24,395 nucleotides of DNA from a virus: positions 1 through 24,395 of IMG/VR virus record IMGVR_UViG_3300043496_000246, one strand, 5' to 3'. The notes under the pieces are model-generated. The model had not been told where the DNA came from and did no database searches. It saw only the letters and a list, made by a program, of their open reading frames with translations. Of the stretch, positions 7,794-13,543 are shown one piece after another (positions within the stretch are counted from its first letter, which is position 1; each line of letters opens with the position of its first letter). The position numbers and the translations under genes were made by a program.

Positions 7794-8084
7794 ATGGCTG
7801 TCAAATTATCTGTGAGAGAGAACGCGATCGAGCGGCAATTGCGCGAGCGGGTCGAGGCGCTGGGCGGCGAGTGCATCAAGGTGACGGTAATCGGCCGGCG
7901 TGGGTTCTTCGACCGGCTGGTGGTGCTGCCGGGCGGGCGGGTCATATTCGTCGAGGTGAAGCGGCCGCGCGGCGGCAGGACTACGACCCACCAGATGTTG
8001 TGGCACAGCCGCTTCGACCTACTAGGGCTAGCGATTGCGGTGGTGAAGAACTCGGCGGATATTGACGCCTTGCTGAAAAACTAA
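7794..8084 (+). CDS. VRR-NUC domain nuclease, 96 aa
   Basis: A stand-alone VRR-NUC protein of the PD-(D/E)XK superfamily, at the usual phage length of about 90-100 residues. Visible features are the N-terminal helix (RENAIERQLRERVEALGG), catalytic D40 in GFFDRLVVL, and E54-x-K56 in FVEVKRP, followed by the helix THQMLWHSRF. It probably cleaves branched DNA during replication or recombination, by analogy with family members such as FAN1 and phage VRR-NUC proteins. The Shine-Dalgarno before ATG 7794 is weak. The gene ends directly at a strong hairpin and heads the rightward primase/helicase genes. Confidence 0.9.
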   Translation: MAVKLSVRENAIERQLRERVEALGGECIKVTVIGRRGFFDRLVVLPGGRVIFVEVKRPRGGRTTTHQMLWHSRFDLLGLAIAVVKNSADIDALLKN

Positions 8085-8116
8085 AGGCCGAGGAGGTGGC
8101 AATCCTCCCCGGCCTT
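8084..8116. terminator. Strong hairpin after VRR-NUC gene; leftward-oriented terminator look
   Basis: AAGGCCG (8084-8090) pairs with CGGCCTT (8110-8116), and GGAGG (8092-8096) pairs with CCTCC (8104-8108), with one A-C mismatch between them. Read rightward the stem is followed by ATCTGAAG, with no U-tract. Read leftward it is followed by TTTAGTTTTT, a good U-rich tail. It would therefore best terminate antisense transcripts arriving from the right, and may only partly limit rightward read-through into the primase. Confidence 0.55.
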
Positions 8117-8152
8117 ATCTGAAGCCCAGTCATCCCTGAAAGGACATGCAGT

Positions 8153-9124
8153 GTGAACAAGTTTTACCAATCCGAGCCGGCGGCGCAAGCAGAACAATTG
8201 CAGCCGAAGCCAATCCACGCCTACCGCGAGATATGGCGGCGGATCCGCGACAATGGCTACGATGTCATACCCTTACGAGGCCGCGACGGGCCGTTCCGCG
8301 GCTGGCCTAGCCAACCCAACGACGACGCGGCGATCGCCACCTGGCGCGGCCGGGCCGCCGGCATCCGCATGTTCCACAGCACGGCCTTTGTCATCGACCT
8401 GGACGTGCGCGACTTAGGCGTACGCCAGGCGCTGCTCGGCGCCTTGGCGCGGCGCTGGCCGGACTTCATGGCCGAGTGCCTGCGCCGGACCTCCGGCGGC
8501 ACGACGCTCGCCTTGATCGGGCAGGTGGCGACGGCGCGCAAGCGGCTGTGGACGGCCCGGTTTAAGTCGGGGCCGAAGCCGGAGGATAAGCCGCACCTGG
8601 TCGAGTACTTCGCCGGCAACGACAAACGCTATGTCGCGGTACACGGATTCCACTCGCCGGGCCGGATCTACGGCTACCAGGGGCGATCGATCACCGAGGT
8701 GCCGCTGCGCGATCTGCCGTGGTTTCCCGAAGCGGACATCCCTTTGATGATATCCGAGTGCGAGCGAGTGATGGGTGGATTAGGTCTGGAACAGATCAAG
8801 GTCGTGCAGCCGCATCTGCCGGGCGAGCATATCTACGACCTGAAGCCCGAAGATGTACTGATGCTGTCGGACGGCGAGCGAATTGTGCTCAGCGAGTTGG
8901 AAAAGCGCGCCGGCACCCGTAGAATCAAGGCTTACGCGAATATCTGGGATCCGCAAAGCCGCACCGCGGACCGGGTATTGGTGAATATGTCCGGCGCCGT
9001 TGGCCTAACGCTCTGGGACACCAAAACCGGCGTGTCGCACCGCTGGGCGGCGCTGTCGCCGGCCGATGATGTCGAGTTGCGGCGAATGCTGAACAGCATC
9101 AAGCACCCATGGGAGGAACAGTGA
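8153..9124 (+). CDS. Prim-pol (archaeo-eukaryotic type) DNA primase/polymerase
   Basis: A 323-residue protein starting at GTG 8153 behind GAAAGGAC. Residues 30-84 match the bifunctional primase-polymerase pattern: GYDVIPLRGRDGPFRGWPS, then an IATW helix, then the catalytic acidic motif FVIDLDV with D82 and D84. The second motif is RTSGGTTLAL at 112-121, without the histidine often seen after the Gly-Gly. The third strand region is EYFAGNDKRYVAVHGFHSPG at about 151-170. About 150 residues follow the catalytic core with no recognised motif. The stop overlaps the next start (TGATG), coupling it to the helicase. It should make primers at the phage origin. The missing histidine may mean altered nucleotide handling. 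Confidence 0.85.
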   Translation: MNKFYQSEPAAQAEQLQPKPIHAYREIWRRIRDNGYDVIPLRGRDGPFRGWPSQPNDDAAIATWRGRAAGIRMFHSTAFVIDLDVRDLGVRQALLGALARRWPDFMAECLRRTSGGTTLALIGQVATARKRLWTARFKSGPKPEDKPHLVEYFAGNDKRYVAVHGFHSPGRIYGYQGRSITEVPLRDLPWFPEADIPLMISECERVMGGLGLEQIKVVQPHLPGEHIYDLKPEDVLMLSDGERIVLSELEKRAGTRRIKAYANIWDPQSRTADRVLVNMSGAVGLTLWDTKTGVSHRWAALSPADDVELRRMLNSIKHPWEEQ

Positions 9125-10617
9125 TGGCCAAGGTCTATCCAATGCCGGGCCGGCCGGCCGAGACTGATTCGCTGGAGGTGAAGGTGGCTTGGTTGGTGCG
9201 GACGCACGGGTTCGACGCCAGGGCCGGCCGGGTGGTGATGCTGTACGAGCCGTCGGCCAATTGCTCGATGACGGTGCAGTCGTTCAAGGAGGAGTACGCC
9301 GCCTGGTCCGAGCTTCTGCCGCAGATGGGCAAGCGGGGGCCGATCGCGCCCAAGCTTATACTGGCGACCGACCGCTGGTCGCGCAGCGCCAAACGGCTGT
9401 CGATCGCCGGTGTACGGATGCATCCGGCCGAGGACTTCCCGGTCTATGCCGAAGCCGGGCAGGTGTTCAAGAACACCTATCGCCGGCCGGTGCATGAGCC
9501 GGCCGAGGGCGCCGACTTGCAGCCGTTCCTGGATTTCTTGGACAGGTTCTTGCCGGCCGAAACCGAGCGCAACTTCTGGCTCGACTGGATGGCGCATAAG
9601 TGGCTGTACCCGGCGATCCCCGGCAGCTCGCCCTGGTTCGTGGCCGACAGCGACGGCGGGCCGCTCACCGGCAAGTACGGCACCGGCCGCGGGTTCATGG
9701 CGCGGGTGCTGCACAAGCTCTATGGCGAGGCGTACTGCAAGGCCGAGGACTTCGATATCTTAACGGGAACATCCGCGCAGGCGGTCTACACCGACTGGCA
9801 GGCCAATAATCTCTTGGTCACGGTCGATGAGGCGCATGCCTCGCCGACAGCGCACCGCAAGGGCGAGAAGCGCAGCGTGTACACGGCGCTGAAGCATGTG
9901 CTGGACCCAGCGCCGAAGCGGCGCACGTTCAAGGTGAAGGGGCTGCCGGCGTTCGACGGCATGAGCTTCTGCTCGGTGTGCGTGGCAACCAACCACGTCA
10001 ATGCCGCGGCCATTCCAGCGAACGACCGCAGGGTCACTGTGCTGCGCAACGGTCGCGAAATGACGCCGGCCGAGGCCAAGGCCATGGATGTGTGGATTAA
10101 CGCACCAGGGAGCATGGCTGCGCTGGTGGAGTACCTGGAATCGAGCGACCTCTCCCGGTTCGACATGTTCACGCCAATGAAAACCGCTGCCAAGGATGAG
10201 ATGGCGGACCTCGCCAAGAATGATATCGAGCATGCGCTGGTCGACTTTGCCGCGGATGACGAGCGCGGGTTGGTGTTTCCGAAGATGTTCCTGGAGCGGG
10301 CGCTGCTGGAGTACCTCACGGGCGGCAGCGAGCGCGACGGCGGCAACGCCAGCGCCTGGCGCGCGCAGCTGGCCGGCGCGTTCGATGAGCATTGCGCGGT
10401 GGTGAAACTGGACAGCGGCGACAAGGCCAAGATCCGGGTCAACAAGCAGCGTTACACCCTGTATGCGTTCCGCTCGCGGATGGTGGCGGCGCTTAGGTTG
10501 AATGTGACGGAGCGCAGGGCGCAGACCGAGAAATGGTACCCGGTCGATGACATCCAGACGATCCTCCGCGAGGTCAAAACGGGGGACACGGAGGGGACGG
10601 AGACGGGGGACAGCTAG
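9124..10617 (+). CDS. Replicative helicase, DUF5906 / SF3-like
   Basis: The start is ATG 9124, with GGAGGA 7 bases upstream and overlapping the primase stop. The 497-residue product has the layout of the helicase half of phage primase-helicases. The P-loop region is G183-KYGTG-R189-G, Walker B is NLLVTVDEA at 229-237, a sensor-like ATN lies at 288-290, and an Arg-finger-like NDRR follows at 300-303. The invariant P-loop lysine position holds Arg, as LTGKYGTGRG, which is unusual for an ATPase; other members of the phage branch may share this. The C-terminal tail TGDTEGTETGDS is encoded by the first copies of the GGGGAC repeat that continues downstream. It probably unwinds DNA at the adjacent candidate origin. 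Confidence 0.82.
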   Translation: MAKVYPMPGRPAETDSLEVKVAWLVRTHGFDARAGRVVMLYEPSANCSMTVQSFKEEYAAWSELLPQMGKRGPIAPKLILATDRWSRSAKRLSIAGVRMHPAEDFPVYAEAGQVFKNTYRRPVHEPAEGADLQPFLDFLDRFLPAETERNFWLDWMAHKWLYPAIPGSSPWFVADSDGGPLTGKYGTGRGFMARVLHKLYGEAYCKAEDFDILTGTSAQAVYTDWQANNLLVTVDEAHASPTAHRKGEKRSVYTALKHVLDPAPKRRTFKVKGLPAFDGMSFCSVCVATNHVNAAAIPANDRRVTVLRNGREMTPAEAKAMDVWINAPGSMAALVEYLESSDLSRFDMFTPMKTAAKDEMADLAKNDIEHALVDFAADDERGLVFPKMFLERALLEYLTGGSERDGGNASAWRAQLAGAFDEHCAVVKLDSGDKAKIRVNKQRYTLYAFRSRMVAALRLNVTERRAQTEKWYPVDDIQTILREVKTGDTEGTETGDS

Positions 10618-10650
10618 CGCGACACCCCCAAAAAAGTTCCACGCGCGCTT

Positions 10651-10679
10651 GGGACGGGGGACGGGGGACAGGCCGGGGG
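10651..10679 (+). other. G-quadruplex motif on the plus strand
   Basis: Four G-runs (3, 5, 5 and 5 bases) are separated by loops AC, AC and ACAGGCC, which satisfies the standard G3+ N1-7 quadruplex rule. It sits within the candidate origin, where such motifs can stall or position replication. Whether it folds in vivo is not known. Confidence 0.55.
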
Positions 10680-10817
10680 ACAGCGGAGCCTATTGATAAC
10701 ACTCAATAAAGTTAATGTTGTCCCCTGTCCCCTGTGTTTAGGTATATACATGCGAGAGAAATCGTATTTTTTATATATACAGCACTACCCCCCTTAATTG
10801 GGGGGACAGGGGGACAA

Positions 10818-10850
10818 CCCTGCCGGCTATGCCCCCGGCAGGGTCGATTT
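10818..10850 (+). terminator. Candidate terminator between convergent operons
   Basis: CCCTGCCGG at 10818-10826 pairs with CCGGCAGGG at 10835-10843 around an 8-base loop, followed rightward by TCGATTT. The hairpin lies 200 bases after the helicase stop and 14 bases beyond the stop of the leftward 55-aa gene, where the two operons converge. The U-tract is short, so efficiency is uncertain. Confidence 0.5.
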
Positions 10851-10856
10851 CATAGT

Positions 10857-11024
10857 TTAGATGTCGCAAACTTTGCCGATGATTTGACAGCGGAGCATCT
10901 GCAACTGGCGCTCTGTTGGCGCCGGCGGTTTAGGTTTTGATGCCGGCGAGCTGTATTGCATGGCCATACCCCAAGCCAACACTACGGCGATCAGGGCTGC
11001 GGCGTTGAGCAGGCGCTGTCTCAT
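10857..11024 (-). CDS. Small single-pass membrane protein, 55 aa
   Basis: ATG 11024 overlaps the stop of the upstream HTH gene (ATGA), and the frame runs to TAA at 10857-10859. The product begins MRQRLLNAAALIAVVLAWGM: two positive residues and then about 17 hydrophobic ones. This fits a signal anchor with the N-terminus inside. The rest is Pro-rich (SSPASKPKPPAPTER) and ends with a short segment holding two cysteines (RCQIIGKVCDI). It is the last gene of the leftward accessory operon. It may be a small exported or membrane-tethered protein; no family is recognised. Confidence 0.6.
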   Translation of the reverse strand: MRQRLLNAAALIAVVLAWGMAMQYSSPASKPKPPAPTERQLQMLRCQIIGKVCDI

Positions 11025-11212
11025 TGGCGATGCTCCTCCGGGACGCCGAATTTCTCGTACATGTCCATGAGCCTGGCGACGACTTCGGGCACGTCCGAGC
11101 TACCGTCCGCCATGCGGTAGATGGTTGATCTGCCCATGCCTAGGATTTTATGTGCGGTGCTGATGTTGTACCCCAGGGCTGCCAAGCCCTCGATTAGGCG
11201 TTCCTTGGTCAC
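11021..11212 (-). CDS. Small helix-turn-helix DNA-binding protein, 63 aa
   Basis: Residues 17-37 (NISTAHKILGMGRSTIYRMA) form a helix-turn-helix of the XRE/Cro or resolvase type: a TAHKILG helix, a tight Gly-containing turn, and an STIYRM recognition helix. The remainder is helical (VPEVVARLMDMYEKFG), suitable for dimerisation. Both ends overlap neighbours by ATGA. It is the only visible DNA-binding regulator in the accessory operon, so it is a natural candidate to bind the palindromic operator at 13485-13508. That link is inference only. Confidence 0.75.
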   Translation of the reverse strand: MTKERLIEGLAALGYNISTAHKILGMGRSTIYRMADGSSDVPEVVARLMDMYEKFGVPEEHRQ

Positions 11213-11559
11213 GGCTTCACCCCCTGGCCCCTATCTGGGCGGTGTCGACCTTTGATCAGCCGTTTGATTTGGCGGGCTTCCTGGGGATTTATTGGCTGGC
11301 CATGCCGGCCGGATGCGGCAATCGCCCGGTCGATTGCCAAGTCTTGGGGTGACGGCTTGGGTTTAGATTTCAGATAAAATTGATCTTCCCGGCCGTTCAT
11401 GGTCACGCCATCGGTCCAGGTCAGGCCCCAATAGCAATCGTTTACTGTGCAGTGAACGAGCCACTGCCCTACGCTGTCATGCACCACGCGATAGATATCG
11501 CTGGCCCAATGCACGGTATCGCCGCGGAGTACCGCGGCCTTGATTTGTTCAAGTGTCAT
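11209..11559 (-). CDS. Hypothetical phage protein, 116 aa
   Basis: The start is ATG 11559 behind ACAGGAAAGATC, part of the conserved linker. An in-frame reading extending upstream would run through the hairpin and is rejected. Residues 1-60 (LEQIKAAVLRGDTVHWASDI, then SVGQWLVHCTVNDCYWGLTW) look like a compact beta-rich domain. The second half is helical and basic (INPQEARQIKRLIKGRHRP). The N-terminal pattern recurs in small phage proteins of unknown function. The stop overlaps the HTH gene start, so the two should be co-translated. Confidence 0.65.
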   Translation of the reverse strand: MTLEQIKAAVLRGDTVHWASDIYRVVHDSVGQWLVHCTVNDCYWGLTWTDGVTMNGREDQFYLKSKPKPSPQDLAIDRAIAASGRHGQPINPQEARQIKRLIKGRHRPDRGQGVKP

Positions 11560-11634
11560 GATCTTTCCTGTTCTGTTTTCGGCATGATTGCCGCTCATGC
11601 CGCGGGCACTTGCCCGCGGCATGCACTGCGATCA
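11560..11634 (-). promoter_or_regulatory. Stop-to-start hairpin linker, copy A
   Basis: Read leftward, the element begins in the TGA stop of the 60-aa gene (TGATCG) and runs to the start of the 116-aa gene. A perfect 12-bp stem (11596-11607 with 11612-11623, CATGCCGCGGGC and its complement) has a 4-base loop. It is followed by GCGGCAATCATGCCGAAAAC and a ribosome binding site AACAGGAAAGATC. Compared with copies B and C it has an extra AACAG near the ribosome binding site. There is no U-tract, so it is not an ordinary terminator. Confidence 0.7.
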
Positions 11635-11814
11635 AACCTCTTCGATTGCGATGCTATCGCCAGGGTTTAGCGTCCATTCACCGATCATGCGGATTAGTGC
11701 GTTGCCTATGACGGCGCTTTGATCCTGATCTTCGCGCGCATCGATCCGCTGGCGGTCCAACTCTCCGCCATGGTCACCACGCAACACGGCATAGACGCTC
11801 ATATGGTTTCTCAT
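11632..11814 (-). CDS. Hypothetical protein, 60 aa
   Basis: The frame starts at ATG 11814, 4 bases after the upstream stop. An inner ATG at 11802 would give 56 residues; neither has a strong ribosome binding site (GTGAGAAC or GAGAAACC). The sequence is acidic and polar (RGDHGGELDRQRIDAREDQD), then IGNALIRMIGEWTLNPGDSI. The last 15 residues read like an edge of a beta barrel. No family is recognised. Its stop codon forms the first bases of linker copy A. Confidence 0.5.
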   Translation of the reverse strand: MRNHMSVYAVLRGDHGGELDRQRIDAREDQDQSAVIGNALIRMIGEWTLNPGDSIAIEEV

Positions 11815-11818
11815 GTTC

Positions 11819-12061
11819 TCACACTGCTTCCAGATGGATTCGATCTTCGCGGACCAAGTTGCAGTCCAGCACGTTGCTAGGTTTGCTGCCCTTGTCCCAT
11901 TTCACTGTGACCATGTGGACTCCTTCGCGGAGCGGCTTGCTCTGCAACACGACTTCGCCGCGGGCGAACGGTGCCCATCCGGTGAATTGCCCGGTATTGC
12001 GGAGAAACTCCCGCGAGTATGCCACGCGCGCTCCAATGGTTATTTGTCGGTCCGTTTTCAT
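11819..12061 (-). CDS. Hypothetical protein, 80 aa, SH3/KOW-like pattern
   Basis: The start is ATG 12061, two bases after the stop of the 64-aa gene, with a GAAAGGA ribosome binding site inside that gene. The sequence IGARVAYSREFLRNTGQFTG, then FARGEVVLQ, then HMVTVKWDKGS and NLVRED, has the short strand-turn-strand rhythm of a small SH3-like or KOW-like barrel. Related-looking proteins occur in phages and alphaproteobacteria without a known role. It is part of the leftward accessory operon. Confidence 0.65.
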   Translation of the reverse strand: MKTDRQITIGARVAYSREFLRNTGQFTGWAPFARGEVVLQSKPLREGVHMVTVKWDKGSKPSNVLDCNLVREDRIHLEAV

Positions 12062-12063
12062 GG

Positions 12064-12258
12064 TTAGAATCCTTTCCATTCGGCTTGTGCTTCCAGCGGG
12101 ATGACTGTCATCGAATCGCAATCTGCGGGTTCGCGAGCGATGTATTCTTCAACCGCGTCGCGGGTTCGAAATGGACCTAACGCGCGGTAACCATCGCGGG
12201 GATTGCCGACTAAGATAATTTGCAATCCGCCATCTGGCTTATGAATAGAAGAGGCCAT
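12064..12258 (-). CDS. Hypothetical protein, 64 aa
   Basis: The start is ATG 12258 behind ACAGGAAAGATCAGAAAC of linker copy B; a longer in-frame reading through the hairpin is rejected. The product (PDGGLQIILVGNPRDGYRAL, then GPFRTRDAVEEYIAREPADC, then SMTVIPLEA) looks like a small beta-alpha-beta domain in which a GPF turn leads into a helix. No function is recognised. It is followed two bases later by the 80-aa gene. Confidence 0.65.
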   Translation of the reverse strand: MASSIHKPDGGLQIILVGNPRDGYRALGPFRTRDAVEEYIAREPADCDSMTVIPLEAQAEWKGF

Positions 12259-12334
12259 GTTTCTGATCTTTCCTGTTTTCGGCATGATTGCCGCATATGC
12301 CGTGCGATTGCTCGCACGGCATAAACTGCAATCA
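12259..12334 (-). promoter_or_regulatory. Stop-to-start hairpin linker, copy B
   Basis: The element begins in the TGA stop of the 73-aa gene (TGATTG) and ends at the start of the 64-aa gene. A 12-bp perfect stem (12296-12307 with 12312-12323, TATGCCGTGCGA leftward) is capped by GCAA, a GNRA-type tetraloop. An outer 5-bp GATTG/CAATC pairing encloses it across a 5-by-5 internal loop. The conserved tail GGCAATCATGCCGAAAACAG and GGAAAGATCAGAA follow. Stem differences from copies A and C are compensated on the other arm. Confidence 0.72.
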
Positions 12335-12553
12335 GACGCGTTCAACCGATACGATTTCAGCGGTATAGCCGTAGCGTTGCCATTTGCGTTGTTCGCCTTG
12401 GGCCAGGTCAATGCGGCCGCACCAGGTAACAACCTTTGCGGTTTTGCCGTGTCCCCACACGGCTATTGCGTGGGTGTAGATTCTCTGCGCCGCACTCTTT
12501 CGCGTTCCGATTATTTCGCCATTGTGACGTGCGGCATATTTGAAAGCGGACAT
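12332..12553 (-). CDS. Hypothetical basic protein, 73 aa
   Basis: The start is ATG 12553, preceded by ACAGGAAAGATCAGAAT from linker copy C; a longer in-frame reading crosses the hairpin and is rejected. The protein is basic (KYAARHNGEIIGTRKSAAQR, THAIAVWGHGKTAKVVTWC, GEQRKWQRYGYTAEIV) and predicted to be mostly strands. It may bind nucleic acid. No family is known to me. It lies between two linker copies, so it is a single-gene cassette. Confidence 0.65.
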   Translation of the reverse strand: MSAFKYAARHNGEIIGTRKSAAQRIYTHAIAVWGHGKTAKVVTWCGRIDLAQGEQRKWQRYGYTAEIVSVERV

Positions 12554-12629
12554 ATTCTGATCTTTCCTGTTTTCGGCGTGATTGCCGCATATGCCGCGCG
12601 CTATTCGCGCGCGGCATAAGCTCCAATCA
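12554..12629 (-). promoter_or_regulatory. Stop-to-start hairpin linker, copy C
   Basis: The element begins in the TGA stop of the GP88-like gene (TGATTG) and ends at the start of the 73-aa gene. The 12-bp perfect stem at 12590-12601 and 12607-12618 (TATGCCGCGCGC leftward) has a GAATA loop. The outer GATTG/CAATC pairing and the tail (CAATCACGCCGAAAACAGG) are as in copy B, with one T-to-C change in the tail. Confidence 0.72.
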
Positions 12630-13436
12630 TCCCACCACGAATCCGCTTTGATCTTTTTTGCCCAAACCCTTGGCATAAAGCGCAACCGCGCTTGATGCCG
12701 GGTCAATGTGCCGGACGTCTGTATCGTCGCCATCCACCACGGGGAGTCCGCGAAAGGATTCGCCATTGGCCAGCATGGAATTGACCATTGCGCGATTGCG
12801 GAAAACCACGGCCAATCGCATGCCGGCCGCGATTGCCAAGTCGACTTGTTTCTGAAAATCAGGAACGCCAGAATAGCTAAACGTCAAATCATAGTTTGAT
12901 GGCACGTTTTTGCGGTTGGCGAGCTTGGTATAATCGTAAAATTGAACGTCCGGGAAAGCTTGGATGATTCCATAATTTTCCCATCGCAAGTCACTAGTCC
13001 CGTTCAAGCGAACCAACAAAACGAAACCTTGCTTTGCCGCGCGCTTTTCGAACAAGGCTACTTCCGCCTTGATCATGGCAATGCATTCGTCGCGGAATTG
13101 CAGAAAAAACAGAGTCTTGCGCAAGCGCGACATCTCAACCGATTTCATCGCGCCGCGGCCGGCCGATTTCAGGCAAGGGTCAAAGCACTTTGCCAATGCG
13201 GCATTGGCGCAAACATTGACGCCGGACATGGTATAGGGAGCCAAATAGAGAATTGCGGTTTTGAATCCGAGCTTGTTCCCTTTAATCACCTTGGTTGAAC
13301 CATCAAGGCGAAGCATCGCATCGGGTTTTTGCGAAAACCATTTTGTGTATTTGGGCGATGCGAGAATCGCGTCGCGCGTTTCAGGAGCGATGCGGGAAAG
13401 ATCATAGATGATAGTGGAAGCGGAAAAGGCGGACAT
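12627..13436 (-). CDS. GP88-family (gene product 88) phage protein
   Basis: A 269-residue protein matching the pattern of the phage GP88 family, first named in mycobacteriophages. Visible conserved blocks are SGVNVC-x7-C-x3-C (C76, C84, C88) with the nearby GRG, RLNGTSD at 143-149, FPDVQFYDYTK at 161-171, DLTFSYSG at 183-190, LAVVFR at 208-213, VVDGDDTD at 233-240, HIDP at 243-246 and the C-terminal SGFVV. The alternating strand/helix order suggests a barrel-like enzyme, and the three cysteines may bind metal or a cluster, but the activity is unknown. It is the promoter-proximal gene of the accessory operon, starting behind TTAACAGGAATCG. Confidence 0.82.
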   Translation of the reverse strand: MSAFSASTIIYDLSRIAPETRDAILASPKYTKWFSQKPDAMLRLDGSTKVIKGNKLGFKTAILYLAPYTMSGVNVCANAALAKCFDPCLKSAGRGAMKSVEMSRLRKTLFFLQFRDECIAMIKAEVALFEKRAAKQGFVLLVRLNGTSDLRWENYGIIQAFPDVQFYDYTKLANRKNVPSNYDLTFSYSGVPDFQKQVDLAIAAGMRLAVVFRNRAMVNSMLANGESFRGLPVVDGDDTDVRHIDPASSAVALYAKGLGKKDQSGFVVG

Positions 13437-13461
13437 GTTCGATTCCTGTTAAGGTGTTTTG

Positions 13462-13512
13462 TTTGGTTCGTTTCAACAGTCGTGATATTATCCCGATCGG
13501 GACAATATGCAA
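13462..13512. promoter_or_regulatory. Overlapping divergent promoters with palindromic operator
   Basis: A 24-bp near-perfect palindrome spans 13485-13508. Its core is TCCCGATCGGGA, with arms ATATT and AATAT and one mismatched pair. Leftward, TTGCAT (13512-13507) and TAATAT (13490-13485) are spaced by 16 bp, a good sigma-70 promoter, and the palindrome fills the spacer and the -10 box. Rightward, TTGGTT (13463-13468) and TATTAT (13486-13491) are 17 bp apart. A protein bound to the palindrome would therefore block both directions. The predicted leaders are about 42-46 bases. The repressor is unknown; the HTH protein at 11021-11212 is one candidate. Confidence 0.6.
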
Positions 13513-13543
13513 TCCCTATTCTCAAATTAGTTGAGGCGATTTT

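Larger units (their letters stand above)
10581..10850. other. Candidate replication origin: GGGGAC repeats flanking AT-rich inverted repeat
   Basis: Direct copies of GGGGAC or GGGAC begin near 10581, 10593, 10605, 10651, 10656, 10663, 10675, 10800 and 10809. Two inverted copies (GTCCCC) lie at 10720 and 10727. GTTGTCCCCTGTCCCC at 10717-10732 is repeated in inverse orientation at 10802-10818 with one extra base. Between them lies an AT-rich block with GTATATA at 10742-10748 and TATATAC at 10774-10780. CCCCCC-TTAATT-GGGGGG occupies 10788-10805. Iteron-like repeats beside AT-rich DNA next to primase and helicase genes are typical of origins. The assignment is inference. No gene is seen between 10618 and 10856. 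Confidence 0.45.

Noticed and set aside
10734-10940. Possible 68-aa rightward gene in the candidate origin
   Set aside because: It crosses the AT-rich repeats and terminator hairpin and overlaps the leftward 55-aa gene; no ribosome binding site and no protein-like pattern.
11560-12629. CRISPR array or intrinsic terminators
   Set aside because: The repeated elements are separated by intact genes of different lengths, not spacers, and the hairpins have no U-tract and are followed at once by a ribosome binding site.
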